A stretch of DNA of 64,000 bases from Macrotrachela quadricornifera (Eukaryota > Rotifera > Eurotatoria > Philodinida > Philodinidae), in contig JAJEKB010020115.1 of NCBI GenBank assembly GCA_022393335.1, positions 403,885-467,884 of the forward strand, read 5' to 3'. Made by a program: the position numbers and the translations under genes. Shown piece after piece: positions 24,001-35,340 of this stretch. The first letter of the stretch is position 1, and each line of letters starts with the position of its first letter. Below the pieces are notes generated by a model that saw only the letters and a list, made by a program, of their open reading frames with translations, searched no databases and was not told the origin of the DNA.

Positions 24001-26127
24001 GCACCTCGACCTATGTAAAGAAACCATAGTATAGAGAGTATGTAATGGAAGATTAATCTAGACTAATTCTCATATGTAATCATTTCTTTCAAATTTTGAG
24101 TTTACAAGAGATGTTCTACTTAACTTGTCATTAAATACCTTGAGTGAAACTATTAGTCTTCATAAGCAAAGATAATTTTTGCTTTTTGTTTTAGCATAGA
24201 AAGCTATTCCTTTGATTGAAATAGATATGCTTGAAGAATTTCGTTCAAAGACTTGGTTCGGTGTGCAATCATTTGAGACGATATTCTCTTGTAACTGCTG
24301 ACTATTCGTGCATTGCACGCCCATTTCTTACTATTTCGGACTTCTCCTAATATTAATGATATTGTTCTCTTTGACACAGGTCAGTTTTCGAAAAATTATA
24401 TCTTTCCATGGTTAGTCTAACATGATTTCATGTATTAATATTTCTATTTTACAAATCGATACAATGAGTTTGTTTACTGCTCAGTATCTAACCAACATAC
24501 ATATATTTAATAACGCTTGATACACATTATTCTTTCTTGATTTACTGATATTGTTCGTTTGTTAGATTATAAGTCGAAAATCTCTATCCGTAGAAAAAAA
24601 GAATAATTCAGTTTTCTAAGAGCCTCTTCGATTGTCTAATATAGAATGACGTGTTTTATATGAATCTAAGAAATTACAATGATATTCAACAGTTGGTCGT
24701 TATATGATAATCGACTTCTGTAGATTAGAAAATAGTATCCTTTTTTTGCGGAATTGTCATAATAGTTTTCAATGAATTCAACATTCAAAGGATGAAAACT
24801 TGCTAACGTCTTCTGATACATTTATATCAAGAACAGTGCTAATCTTTTACTATCGTAAATAACATCGTTAATACATAGACGTTGTAAAGCTCGAATATAT
24901 TGAAGAATATCCCTCGCACAGAAAACTAAATGTTTATCAGAAAATATTTTTTCCGATTGGTTGCTTGAAAATCAGATATTTCAGCGTGTTTTATTCAAAT
25001 TAGCTTTAAAATAAGCATGCTTTCGTGCAGCTTTGATTTGATAATCACGAATACCAGGAAAACGAGCATGAAGTACACCAGGTGGAAAATCTGCGGCAAC
25101 GAGGGCTAAAATTTGTCGTTTCTTAGATAGCTGATCGGTATCATTTAGAGCAGTATTTATAGCAGTCATCATTGTGTCGAAGATGCTAAAAGAAAACGAT
25201 AATCCATGTTGGTTCGATGGTGACAGCCTTACTTTTCATCAACAGGACAATTGTATTCGTCTTCCATCAAATCTTTCCAGACAGTCTCTGATTCCATATT
25301 AGTAAAAAGATTGAGAACATGAAAAAGCATTTTTTTCGCATGACAACGAAAATTACGTTGACTACGTGATCCAAGACTTGAATATGACGATATTCTACAG
25401 ATTCTTTCATTGAAACCTGTTTCTTCGAGACATTTTTTGAGAAATGCAAAACCATTTCTTTCCTGAAAATCAGACAAATCATTGAAACTTGGTTGGTAGT
25501 CATGGTCATCACTATCAGATTCCGATGTTACTGGTGAATGTAAAATATTATCATTATACAACCATTCTAAAAAACGCATCAAATCAATCATGGTTAGGTT
25601 TACAATATTATTACTTACCGAAAATTGTATCAGCTCTCTCTTTCATTTCATTCGTTAGATATTTCTTTTCGAAATATCTCCTACAATTACCGCATATTGG
25701 TCGACCGTACAAAGCCCAATTATCGTATGGTTGACCTTCTTCCCAAATTCCAAGTGCTAGTGGTTTGGAAATTTTGCGTACATCATTATCACTTGTGCTA
25801 TCCTGTCGTCTGATGGGCTTGCACACGTGACATCTTTTTCTGTCCATAGTAGTCAAATACGTTAGGTGATTTGAACAGATATGATCATTGTATAAATTGG
25901 TCGGCTTTGATTGAAAAAGTCCTGCCCGGAAAAGCAAGAATTCCAGCATTGAACGAAAATCATTAGAGTACATGGTTGAAGCCATGAACTGTTTCAATTC
26001 ATTTTTATCTCCATCACAGGTTACCTAACAAATATACCTTTAGTAAATGACAGAACATGCCCTTTCTTACCGATGAAACACTCGAACTGAAGAAACAAGG
26101 GGTAAATCGGTCAATTTCCATTTCCAT
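21090..26127 (-). CDS. multi-exon DDE-type transposase of the TTAA element
   Basis: Reverse strand. Exon 1 (26127-26071, MEMEIDRFTPCFFSS) joins exon 2 (26024-25619) across a 46-nt intron. Later exons: 25566-25233, 25185-~24981, ~24012-23641, ~23560-23378, ~23314-23105, 22854-~22019, ~21880-21434 and 21383-21090 (TAG). Domains in order: a paired-Cys zinc-binding N-terminus (RCHVCKPIRR...ICGNCRRYF), an RGAPV...FGKKTLKLSTGKT region, a core with IDWAMKW (likely first catalytic Asp), FLRSDN-like SDNAGCYHG (second Asp) and QAGKGSCDRK, a C2H2-like CPIESC...HLDTGKH module, and a C-terminal WALSLPKTKTRFTEEQKKYL...SASQIKSYFS helix domain. The same domain order occurs in uncharacterised cnidarian and other metazoan proteins I recall. 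A TAA interrupts the frame near 23643 and the exon 4/5 junction lacks a clear donor, so this copy is probably dead. Confidence 0.75.
24019..24975. other. ~0.95-kb gap between transposase exons 4 and 5
   Basis: All other introns of this gene are short, but here HAYFKANLNKTR is followed by a stop at 24981 and the next coding block (RGAPVNTQ) begins near 24012 after an AG acceptor. No GT donor is apparent at the upstream edge. No inverted repeats or coding sequence were recognised inside. It may be a long intron or an unrecognised insertion. Confidence 0.5.
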
Positions 26128-27116
26128 AACTAACACTAGATCAAGGTAAACGTTCCAACTTAAAGAGAAATCCGAGTACAAAATACCTAGTATAATTTTA
26201 GTTAATGACAAGAAGTCTATGAGTTCTTGTATGTCTATCTTATGAAAATTAGATAAATAAATAAATATAATATAGTTAGATTGCGACTTCACAGCAAATA
26301 GCAAAAGCTACGAATAATAAATTGATTTCTTGATAGGAATCTAGAATACGGTTGATGAAACTAGTCATTGATATATCTACAGTCTATAATTCAATGGAAT
26401 CAGTTTTAGACACGGTTCCTATAGGATTAATATGCCCAATATCTTAGAAGACCAAGTTTATTATGCAATGAACATAGTTGAACATAATCGTGACTGACGA
26501 AATATAAAACATAAAATGTATATATCGATAAAGCATCATATGTTTGAGGACAAACATCTCTCGAGCGAAAAAATTAACCACGTGTATAAGGAAGGAAAGA
26601 AATTATCCCACTCGACGAAAATATTCGTCGTAAAATTACCCAAAATAAAGAGACCAGCCAGATTTTCATTAATTTGTTGTATTCAGCATACCATTGAATT
26701 TTTTTCATTTATTGTTCTTTCAAATCAATTGCACCTTAGTCATTGTAATTCTTGCAATATAAATTTTTCCTGAGTGATAAGACAGCGACTAAGAATAATA
26801 TCTACATTTCATGTGAGATGTAATTGAAGTCCATATTTCAAATAATCAAAACAATTGTGAACATTTTCAACGTCAGTTCAGAATAAAAGCTTTTTTGTAT
26901 GTAATTTTTGACGTCAAAATTTTTGAAAAGTTATTTTGCAAGTAAAATCGATTTCAGTCATTCGAAAATTATCTAATTCGGGTGAGAGTTTCTTCCGACG
27001 CATACGTTAAACTAGAGACAACGAACGCAAAGACATACTTTACATGGAATGTTAAGGTTAAACAGCATTGATTATAAACATTTTTGTAGTGTATATATGT
27101 ATGTTCTTTACGACAA

Positions 27117-28027
27117 GTCTCTTGGAGAATAATTTGAACATCCGAAAATGTTTCAAAAAGTGATGGATATGTGACGTTAGTTGTTATTGATGATCACCAA
27201 GAAAATTTTAGATGAGAATGTAAACTGGCAACAGGACAAAACTCGAAATATAATCGTACATATAGTCTAAATCAGACTCTTATCGAATGATTAATATGTG
27301 ACGAGTCCATGATCAGATATGAGGATTTTGGAGTAAGCTGTTGATTATGATACTATGCTTTTTAGAGAGCAATAGACTAGTATTTTCATGCAGAAAACGA
27401 ATTGAAAACGATATATTTATTGCCATCTATCAGCTGTCAAAAATACTACATATATCAGAAGATATATGAAAAAGTGCATTTTTGTGATCTTTTGTCACGA
27501 AAAATTAAATACCCTCCCCAAACTTTATCTCATTCATTTATATATCAGAAAATGCAGTTTTTCAAGGGCTTTCTTTTGATGCTAAATTTATTTTGGGAGG
27601 CTATTATCTTGATACACTTTTGGGTCAAAAATATGTGAATTTTACCGAAAAAAAGTCATTTTTTCAGTGAAAAATTTCATGTAAATGATGTTTTTATCAC
27701 GATTTGACTCTGAAATTTTTTTTCGATTGATATGCATGTGATAGAGCTGATCAAATTGCATATATTGATGCTCAATCAGAAAAAATTTTCATGATAAAAA
27801 TGCGTCTACGAAGTGTGAAAAAGAAAATCATGGATTTTATTGAAATTTCAAGAAAGAAGATGAGGGTGTGTTCAAAGATGATCTTATATCTTGTGATGGA
27901 GACATCAGAAAAGACTAAAAATTTGGTTTCTATGGTAACTTTTCACGCTCTTTCGAATGATGTATCTCAATTCAAAATCAAAAATTTTCAGATGTCAGGC
28001 TAGGTCGGCCGCCTCATGGACTCTCTC
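27117..28027. repeat. right terminal inverted repeat (~910 bp)
   Basis: Mirror of 19584-20505 with a few differences (for example CATTTATATATCAGAAAATG near 27535 against a slightly different left-arm version). It ends CTCATGGACTCTCTC before TTAA. The right end of the copy at 1-309 is related but clearly more diverged. Confidence 0.88.
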
Positions 28028-28030
28028 TTA

Positions 28031-28915
28031 AAGAATAAACTCATGTCTTTGACATGAAGATCAAGAGTGGTCTTTATTCATCGAATGTGAGATTGATAGC
28101 CTCGCTTTTGAAAATCATAAAGTGTGGAAGATTTGAGTGAACTACCTATACGATCACTTTAAATATTGACAATATTTCTAACAAAGATATAGAATATGAA
28201 AAGAAAGTTCAGTCGGAGGTTAAGGGAGTCGTCCGGGATGAGCGTTATTTTTTATATATAATCCATGTTGTTGACGTTTGTATCTGCTGGCAAACTTGGT
28301 ACTTCTAGAAATTCTTTTCAGCAACAACATGGAGTACTAAGTTGAGTTAGATCCACACAGTTGATGTAGACGAGCAGTCAGGAGTGGCGGACCGAAGGGA
28401 CGCCGACGACTGACTGCGAGGTATGTTTCATAGAAGATATCAAAAAGTTTCTCCAGAGAACTGTTGGGTTCAGCTATTGTAAAAAATACTTGTCAATGGA
28501 AAGGTTGTAGGATTATTTGGAGGATTTCATTCAATGAAAAAACGCTTTCAAACCTGAAGCTTTGGAGGAAATAGTAGAAAAGATAATATATGTGACTGAT
28601 ACTAATCCTTAGTTAATCCTTCTTAAAGACTTAATAAATGTCCTCTTTGATTTGAAGATCAAAAGCGTGATTAACAGCCTCGCTTTGAAAACCAAAAAAC
28701 GTAGTAGATTTGAGTGAACTACCTGAACGATCACTTTAAATATCAACAATATATCTAGCAAAGACATAAAATATGAAAAACGATTCAGTCGAGGGTCAAG
28801 CGAGTTGTCTGCGACGAGCGTTACTTGTTTATACACGTACAAAACATATTCTTCTACATATTGAAACATTTGAAAATAATCTACATCCACACTTTTGATT
28901 AATTAAGATACAGGT
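28031..28915 (+). repeat. 595-bp tandem satellite, about 1.5 units
   Basis: The block from 28031 (ATGAAGATCAAGAGTGG, TTTGAGTGAACTACCT, CGATCACTTTAAATAT) recurs from 28626 onward with the same order, a period of 595 bases. Together with 19215-19579 it forms an array split by the transposon. Copies differ at roughly a fifth of positions by eye. No long open frame is conserved between units. Confidence 0.75.
28374..28417. ncRNA. two-stem hairpin motif, copy 4
   Basis: Outer stem GCAGTCAG/CTGACTGC (8 bp, perfect), internal loop GAGT opposite GACGA, inner stem GGCG/CGCC, apical loop GACCGAAGGGA. Read as the reverse complement, loops match copies 1 and 2 while both stems have changed on both sides. 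Confidence 0.5.
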
Positions 28916-29684
28916 CAATCATTTGATGAATTAATTACATCAACAGATGAATCCACAAGGATAATAACTCATTCAAAACTGTCATTTAATAACGAATGTA
29001 ATAATAATATTAGGTCAATAAACACATATCCCAATAATATTAATTCACATGGTACGATGATCAGTAACAAAGATGAACTTAATGTCGGTAGCTTTACTAA
29101 CACCGATACGTTTGGACAGAATGAAATAATAAACCAAAATGGAATTCATGCGAATAATAATGAGCAATTCAATACAAATAGTTCCAACAATGCACGATTG
29201 CACAAATACAATGGTTACCATGACAACAATAATGATAATACCAACATGAAACCAAATGATACAACTGATCGTAATAAACAAACAAACATCAATGTTTACA
29301 AGGATAATTTACCAACACATATCAACAAACAAATAAACTACTTGGATACTAAACTGGAGAATGAAATTGAGGGTGAGGAATACTGGTAACAAACAAATAA
29401 ATCTAAATGAAAGACAAGAAGATATGATCAGACGTAAAAATGTGGATGTAACATCAGATGTTGGTTCAGCCTTGCTACAACATCCAAGAGAAACTAATCA
29501 TGGTATCGATTGGTTAAACAGTAAAATAGTATGGAATGACAACAATACACACAAGCTTCTAATCAAAGAATCTCTGTTAATTAAGGCATATAAACCTGCT
29601 TTAAATAGGACTACGCATTCGACTCCTTTATACGTTTTCTCTGAACGGTTACCGAAACATCTATTACCTGATCCATATACTTGA
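28907..29684 (+). pseudogene. Penelope-like retroelement fragment (GIY-YIG C-terminal part)
   Basis: Two abutting open frames. The first (about 28907-29389) is Asn-rich and low complexity (NNNEQFNTNSSNN, HDNNNDNTN). The second (29361-29684) ends with the C-terminal pattern of GIY-YIG endonucleases of Penelope-like elements: SALLQHPRETNHGIDWLNSK, then HKLLIKESLLIKAYKPALNR and TPLYVFSERL. The E-S-x-x-I...K-P-x-L-N block is the diagnostic part. No reverse transcriptase or GIY/YIG strand is present, so this is a 5'-truncated or rearranged copy. The frame shifts at 29361-29389, exactly where GAGGGTGAG (29369-29377) sits. Confidence 0.65.
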
Positions 29685-29955
29685 GTACCTTATGAATGTA
29701 ACTGATTAATTTTTACTTATTTTCTATTTTGTTTCTAGTTCAGTAATGTATCATTTTTTATACAAATATGTGTATACGGGTATTTTCGGCTTCGTTCTTT
29801 TCTCTCTCTACGTTTTTATTGGTCCTTTTCTTATTCCGGTTAATTATAAATACTTTTACTATCGATAGATGTCTATGGATGTTTGAGAAGAAATATTTTT
29901 ATCATTGACGTTAATTACTCTCACTAGTTTGTTTAATAATGTGTCTTCATGTATT

Positions 29956-29990
29956 CTTGACAATGGCCATTTAATTGAGCCGAAACGTCG
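29956..29990 (+). ncRNA. hammerhead-like motif in the retroelement 3' region (degenerate)
   Basis: CTTGACAAT, then stem GGC/GCC closing CATTTAATTGA, then GAAAC. This follows the order core-stem II-GAAAC of hammerhead ribozymes, which are known from Penelope-like elements. The CUGANGA core is changed at two positions (TTGACAA), so cleavage activity is unlikely. It may only be a conserved 3' tail of the family (GCCGAAACGTCGAAATAAAG). Confidence 0.3.
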
Positions 29991-30778
29991 AAATAAAGAT
30001 TAGACAAGTAATTAATTTAATTAATTATTTTTTTCTATTGAAAAATGATTTTCAAAGCCGCTGTCATTTATGTATATTTAATTCAAATAATTAATACTTT
30101 CATCTTTCTTTTTTAGGATCATCCTGGCCACAACCCGATCAATAGTGAGTTATGTATTTTAACTGAAAAATTGAATAATTTTTTCTTTATATTAAGGTTG
30201 GTGTGAAAACGGTTTCAGGCTATTCAAAGGTATGTATTTTTATTGTAAGGCAATAGTTCTCAATGATTAAGCTTCTGCTGAGGTACAGAACCTGTTGAAA
30301 CAGGGCATTAATGGTTTCATAAAAAAACCATCGAAATATGCCATCGTTTGGGTCAGACGGAACCTTTTTAATAGAGATTCATACATAGTTCGATTAGTTT
30401 TTTACTGAACCCCTGAAGTCTGAACCATTTTTGATAAGAAATCATAAATGATTCCGTCAGTTTTCCACGAAACCCACTGCTAGTCAGAACATTTTTTGAG
30501 GATTCGGTGGAATACTCACTAGCAGAACCCTAAAAAAAGTTCTGGTAAACTCCTGTTTTTTTTTAGAGTTGGTTTGTCTTCTTTTCTTTGAGAATAGCAT
30601 AACCGTGTTGAGGAATGTGTGGCCCTCAATAAAAATTCAAATGATAATTAATTCAATGAACAGAAACCAGAGAGACTGAGGCAAGAAAGCTCTAATAATC
30701 CTTTAGAACTAAAATTCAACAAAAAGATGAATAAATTTATTTATTCTCGATTATAAACACCGAAAAGAAAAACCATCA

Positions 30779-31801
30779 TTAAATTAATTTTACAACTAAC
30801 ACAGCATGGATTAATTCAGCATCAAATATTGTTTTCTTTTCATCCTCTAATTTAATTTTCTTTATTGGTGGTTCAAGTCATTCGAATGATAGTGTTTTAA
30901 ATTCTGTTATTGTATTACAAAGTAATTGAAGAATATCATTCAATGTTCAATCAGTACTTAAACGTATATTAACTGGATTTGCTGTATCTGGTAAACGAAG
31001 ACGAATTGTTGTCATTTTTTGTCCTTCCTTGACGTTACCGAAACGCTCTTGAGCTACCTTTTCAAGACGAATTCGATCGGATTCCGTTGTTGTTGATGGA
31101 GTTTTGGTTGCTGAATTAGTTCCTAATTTTGAATGACCTTGACCATTAGATACTGTTGTTGATGAACTTCTTGTTGCTGAATTAATTCCTAATTTTGAAT
31201 GACCTTGACCATCAGATACTGTTGTTGATGGACTTCTTGTTGCTGAATTAGTTTCTAACCTCNNNNNNNNNNCTAATTTTGAATGACCTTGACCATCAGA
31301 TACTGTTGTTGATCGAATTTTTGTTGTTGAATTAGTTTCTAACCTTGAATTACCCTGACGATCAAATACTGTTATTTCTTTATGATATTTCGCAAGTATT
31401 GTTTCAATTGCTCGTGTATCAGCACCACGGATACGTTGAAGTTCTTTTGAACGATGAATAAAAACAAATGTTGGCATTGCTTCAATACGATATTGTTGAG
31501 CTTCTGTCTACAATGATTAAAGTTATTTTTATAGGTCAAGATGTGTCTGTGATTAACCTACATCACAGCGATCAACATCAACTTTAAGAAAAACAGCATT
31601 CGGATGAGATGAACTCAATCGATCGATAGCTGGTGCAACCATTTGACATGGACCACACCTTGTAATGAAATCAAAATTGAGAGAAAAGAAAATCAAAAAG
31701 AAAATTTACCATGTTGCAAAAAAATCAATCAGAACTAATTTATCACCTGCACGTTCAAGTTCTTCTTTCAAGCCGCCAAGAGACACTTCTTTCACAGGCA
31801 T
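30779..31801 (-). pseudogene. thioredoxin-UBX fusion gene with two in-frame TGA codons
   Basis: Exons 31801-31710, 31658-31562 and 31507-30779. The start is MPVKEVSLGGLKEELERAGD. The redox motif W-C-G-P-C is assembled across the first intron (FFAT-WCGPCQMVAPAID) and is followed by FLKVDVDRCD and the cis-Pro strand YRIEAMPTFVFIH, a complete thioredoxin fold. A linker of 22-residue repeats (TTVSDGQGHSKLGTNSATRS type) leads to a UBX-like domain beginning MTTIRLRLPDTANPVNIRL. That domain is cut by TGA at 30949-30947 and again at 30880-30878, yet the same frame stays open and family-like to FDAELIHAVLVVKLI and TAA at 30781-30779. It could be a young pseudogene, a truncated protein of about 249 residues, or sequence error. 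Thioredoxin activity may survive. Confidence 0.75.
31263..31272. other. assembly gap (10 N)
   Basis: Ten N bases lie inside the 66-bp tandem repeats of the thioredoxin-UBX linker. The true number of repeats is unknown, because such gaps usually mark a collapsed repeat. Confidence 0.95.
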
Positions 31802-31859
31802 GATTATATTAATTATATATCTAAAATATAATCTTCTTTTACATAATAGTTAAAAAATA

Positions 31860-32420
31860 ATAATAAAAGATTGCAAAAAAATGGGTTTAAATGTGACGCT
31901 GATATCCTAATCCTTCATCTTTAACCCTCGTAGTATCGGCCGGGGTCATTTTTGACCCCCACTTCAAAGTGACTGTTTTCTGGTAGTAACAGAGTGTGAA
32001 ATGTAATCTTAGTTTTTCAGTAGAATAAAAAGGATCCCTGTGTCGACATGCTTTCTATGAAATCAGAACTAAAAATTACATGACTTGAATTAAAAGAATA
32101 GTTACAAGAAAAGCCTAAAAGAGCCTCGTACTACAAGGGTTAATGATATTCGTAGAATTTGTTGCTTGTGAAATTGATGAGTTCAATTCATTGTCTGTTT
32201 TCGATGCTGATGGAATTTCATTGATTTTGAATTTAACCTTTAATGATAAGCAAAAGAATATTGAATAAACATATTGCAAAACTGAACAAACGTTAATCTA
32301 TTGTGCAACAATATAAATTACTATTTTAGTTTGATCAGATAATGGTCCACATCCAATTTTCAAATGACCTTTTGGCGAGAGCCATCAAAAGAATTAACTA
32401 TCAATATAAAACTAATTCAA
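31860..32420. other. intergenic, short inverted pair
   Basis: Contains AACCCTCGTAGTATCGG near 31923 and an imperfect reverse complement AGCCTCGTACTACAAGGGTTAA ending about 32142, about 220 bp overall, possibly a small MITE. No gene seen. Confidence 0.45.
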
Positions 32421-32439
32421 ACACACCAGGTGTGCGAAA

Positions 32440-35340
32440 ATGTTTGCCACATTTTTTATTGTGCATATATACGCGTGGAAAGCAAAAGTAAGACTCGATA
32501 TTTGAGATTTTTTGATACCATAAAAGGATGTCTTGAGAAAGGTGTATATACCATTAGATAGCGCGTGAAATTCTGTACAAGACTTCGTATTTGAATTTTA
32601 TCTTGCCTTTATCTATTGAAAAATAAATCGAGTGAAATGTAGTTATCCTCAAGATAAAATTCCCAAACCCCTGTATTTTTCACCATCACTAATCCTCTCA
32701 CTTTTTGGGCTCAAAAGTATATAGATTGGTAGAGAATTCCAAGGGCTATCAGAATATCTGCTTCCTTTTTCAAAAGATCATTGCTTAAGACATAATCTTT
32801 CTGAAATATTAATAGGAAAGACAGTGAAAAAACGACGCGATTGGGAATCGGATCTCGGATGTGTCTTCATTTTACTGGATTTATTTTTCAACAGATGAAG
32901 GCAAGATAATATTCAAATACAGCATCTTGTACAGAATTTCATGCGCTATCTAATGGTATATTCATTTTCCTGAAAATACCTTTTTATAGTTTTAAAAGAA
33001 CTGAAATATTGAGTCTAACTTTTGCTTTCCAGGCGTATACCAGATGGAGCAAAAGTTTTACGACATTTTTTATTTGGCTTACATCTCGACTTGAGAAAAT
33101 GATCAAATTTAGATTTTTTTTTAAAAGATACAGCATGGAAAGCTGTACAAAAAATGCATAAAGAAATCTTTATTGCTGGTTCGAACGATTCTCTCGTAGT
33201 CATTATTAACAAGCTATATGATACTACCATTTCCCAGCACAATAAAAATGCGTGGAAATTTATTTCGTTTTCTTTTTATATATTTTGACTTTGGAAAATG
33301 ATGTACACCTCATTGTTTTTTCAAAAGTTTCGCCATCAAAAGCTCTCTCAAAACGACACCGATAAATCGATAATAACAGATTTTGATGACCTTCCTATTC
33401 TCGGAACCAAAAAGTGCATAATGGACGGTCCAATTTTATGCTGTCTCATTTTTGCTGCGAGAATATCCTAGCTTCTAAAAACGATAGAGCGTAAATTTTC
33501 ATTTTACAAGATATGCCGTGGAAAGAACTACAAAATAGGTGTAAATAAACTCATATTAATTTATAGTTTTTTTTTTAAACTCAAAAACGGCAATTGACAC
33601 AATAGTCCTGTTACCTCTCATTTACGAAGATTTTTCCTCCTTTTGCATTTATCTTGTCTTTGACAAATAATAATACTGAAAACTTTATTTTCAGAGATGC
33701 ACCGTTAAGGGGACCCCTCCCCCTTTTCGGCTTTTCTCAATAACGGACCGGCCAAAATTTTGGAAACTTTTAGGGTAGATAGATCTCGATGAGTAGAGAA
33801 AAAGTTGTCATAGACTCAAAGTCGCCAGACCTCGTCTTCAGGGACTTCTGGAGACGCCAAGGTCCGAAAATGGCCCAAATCCCCACCCCCATCCCGCAAA
33901 TCCACAGATTTCAATATTTTGAGCTGAAATTTTCACTATAGGTAGCAGACCCAAATTTTGGTACCAATTTTTTTTTTTTTGAAAAATTCCTGAAACTCAC
34001 CCCAGGAGAAGCAAAATACTGATGACCTCGGCAAAAACCTTCTTTTTTAGGATACTGAAATTTTTAAAGAGCCTGCCAAATTTGATTGGTAAGAGACATA
34101 GACAAAAAAAAAATAGGCCCCCCAAATCAGTTGAAGTATCCCTAAAAAAATTTTCAGCTCGATCGGACTTGAAATGGCCGAGAAAAAGGGGGGATATTGG
34201 GTTTTGGCACCCAAAAGACTAGTTTCGGGAAAAATGCAAAATAAAAAAATGTTGTTGAAAAATTTTCTTTTTTCGTTTGTACGTCAGTAATTTTGCTGAC
34301 TTTGCAGTACAAAGGGTATTTTGGCATGGGGAATCCGAATCCGAGGTCAGTTTTCATGAATTAATTAGTCGATTAATTAACTCAATACTAATTAGCCTTT
34401 AATTAGTGGACCAATCTTTTATAATATTTCAAAAGGGGTATTCGGGTGTGGAGAATCCGAATCTGATGTCAGAATTAATTAATTAATTAAGGGATTGTGG
34501 CTGGTTAAGGTATTTTCTAGAAAAATTGAATTAACTGAGATCAGAACGAAGAGCGTGAATTTAATGTCAGTTCTGATTAATTAATTAATTAATTATCATT
34601 TAGCAGTCAACTATTAAAAGGTACCAAAAATTCCGATGTAACGTATTTGCAAGTAATGATGGATGAAACATGCATATCTAAAATGCATCTTAATTAATTA
34701 CTAATTATTAGGAACATTTTTGTTTTTTTATAACTATTATAATAGAAGAAGAAAATATGATAAAACATTTTTAGAAATAAAAATATTGAAAAAAATTTGT
34801 CACATGTTTCCAAAACCCAGGTTTTTCAGAGACTTCCCGACTTTGGATTGTTCTAATTTTTATAGCACACCTAGAGGGGACCTTGATACACCCTCATATA
34901 ACACAAAATATAATTCGAAAAAGAAAAATTTTTGGCTTGGGAAAGGGGGGGGGTGTCCCCTTAAAAGCTCTACACTAGCTGTGTGTACAAATTCCCAAAG
35001 AAAAGCGAAAACATTTTCGATACACTCCTAGTCCTTCGATTACACTGGGAAATCGCAGTACCGTATGGATTGTTAATAATGACTAGGAGAGAACCGTTCG
35101 AACCAGTCAATAGAGATTTCTTTATGCATGTTTTTAGTACAGTTTTTCACGCTGTATCTTTTAAAAGAAAAATCTAGATTTTATTATTTTTTCAAGTCGA
35201 GATGTAAGCCAAATAAAAAATGTCGCAAAACTTTTGCTCCACGCGGTATCTCGGCCACAATAAATGATAAAATCTTGAATCTTTGTTTTTCAAAAGATGC
35301 ACCATGGAAAGCTCTACAAAAATGTTAACAACGGATCCCT
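32440..35340. mobile_element. large complex foldback region
   Basis: Sequence at 33015-33245 (GGAGCAAAAGTTTTACGACA, TTTGGCTTACATCTCGACTTG, CTATATGATACTACC) is the diverged reverse complement of 35030-35245. A smaller inverted pair, 32450-32590 against 32930-33040, lies in the left part. AAAGATGCACCATGGAAAGC-type words recur throughout. The open frames here are mirror artefacts. A TTAA element (33709-34960) is inserted in the middle. Confidence 0.6.
33709..34960. mobile_element. TTAA-flanked MITE, 1.25 kb
   Basis: Ends GGGGACCCCTCCCCC and GGGGGTGTCCCC, flanked by TTAA (33705-33708 and 34961-34964). The flanks rejoin as GATGCACCG-TTAA-AAGCTCTAC, which resembles the repeated GATGCACCATGGAAAGCTCTAC word of the host foldback. 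A second copy of the left part lies at 36845. The interior is AT-rich with several TTAATTAATTAA runs (34370-34700). No transposase seen. Confidence 0.75.

Larger units (their letters stand above)
19584..28027. mobile_element. 8.4-kb TTAA transposon with long terminal inverted repeats
   Basis: The ends begin GAGAGGGTCCATGAG (left) and finish CTCATGGACTCTCTC (right), each directly abutting TTAA (19580-19583, 28028-28031). Terminal inverted repeats are about 920 bp. A spliced transposase gene on the reverse strand fills the middle. The insertion splits a tandem satellite unit. The uninterrupted neighbour unit has a single TTAA at 28623-28626 at the same place, giving an empty-site comparison. 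TTAA targets are used by piggyBac and Kolobok superfamilies; the transposase does not look like piggyBac, so Kolobok-like or a separate group is possible. Confidence 0.88.

Noticed and set aside
19584..28027. Assignment of the large element to piggyBac from its TTAA target
   Set aside because: The transposase lacks the piggyBac domain order and has very long terminal repeats; TTAA alone is not sufficient.
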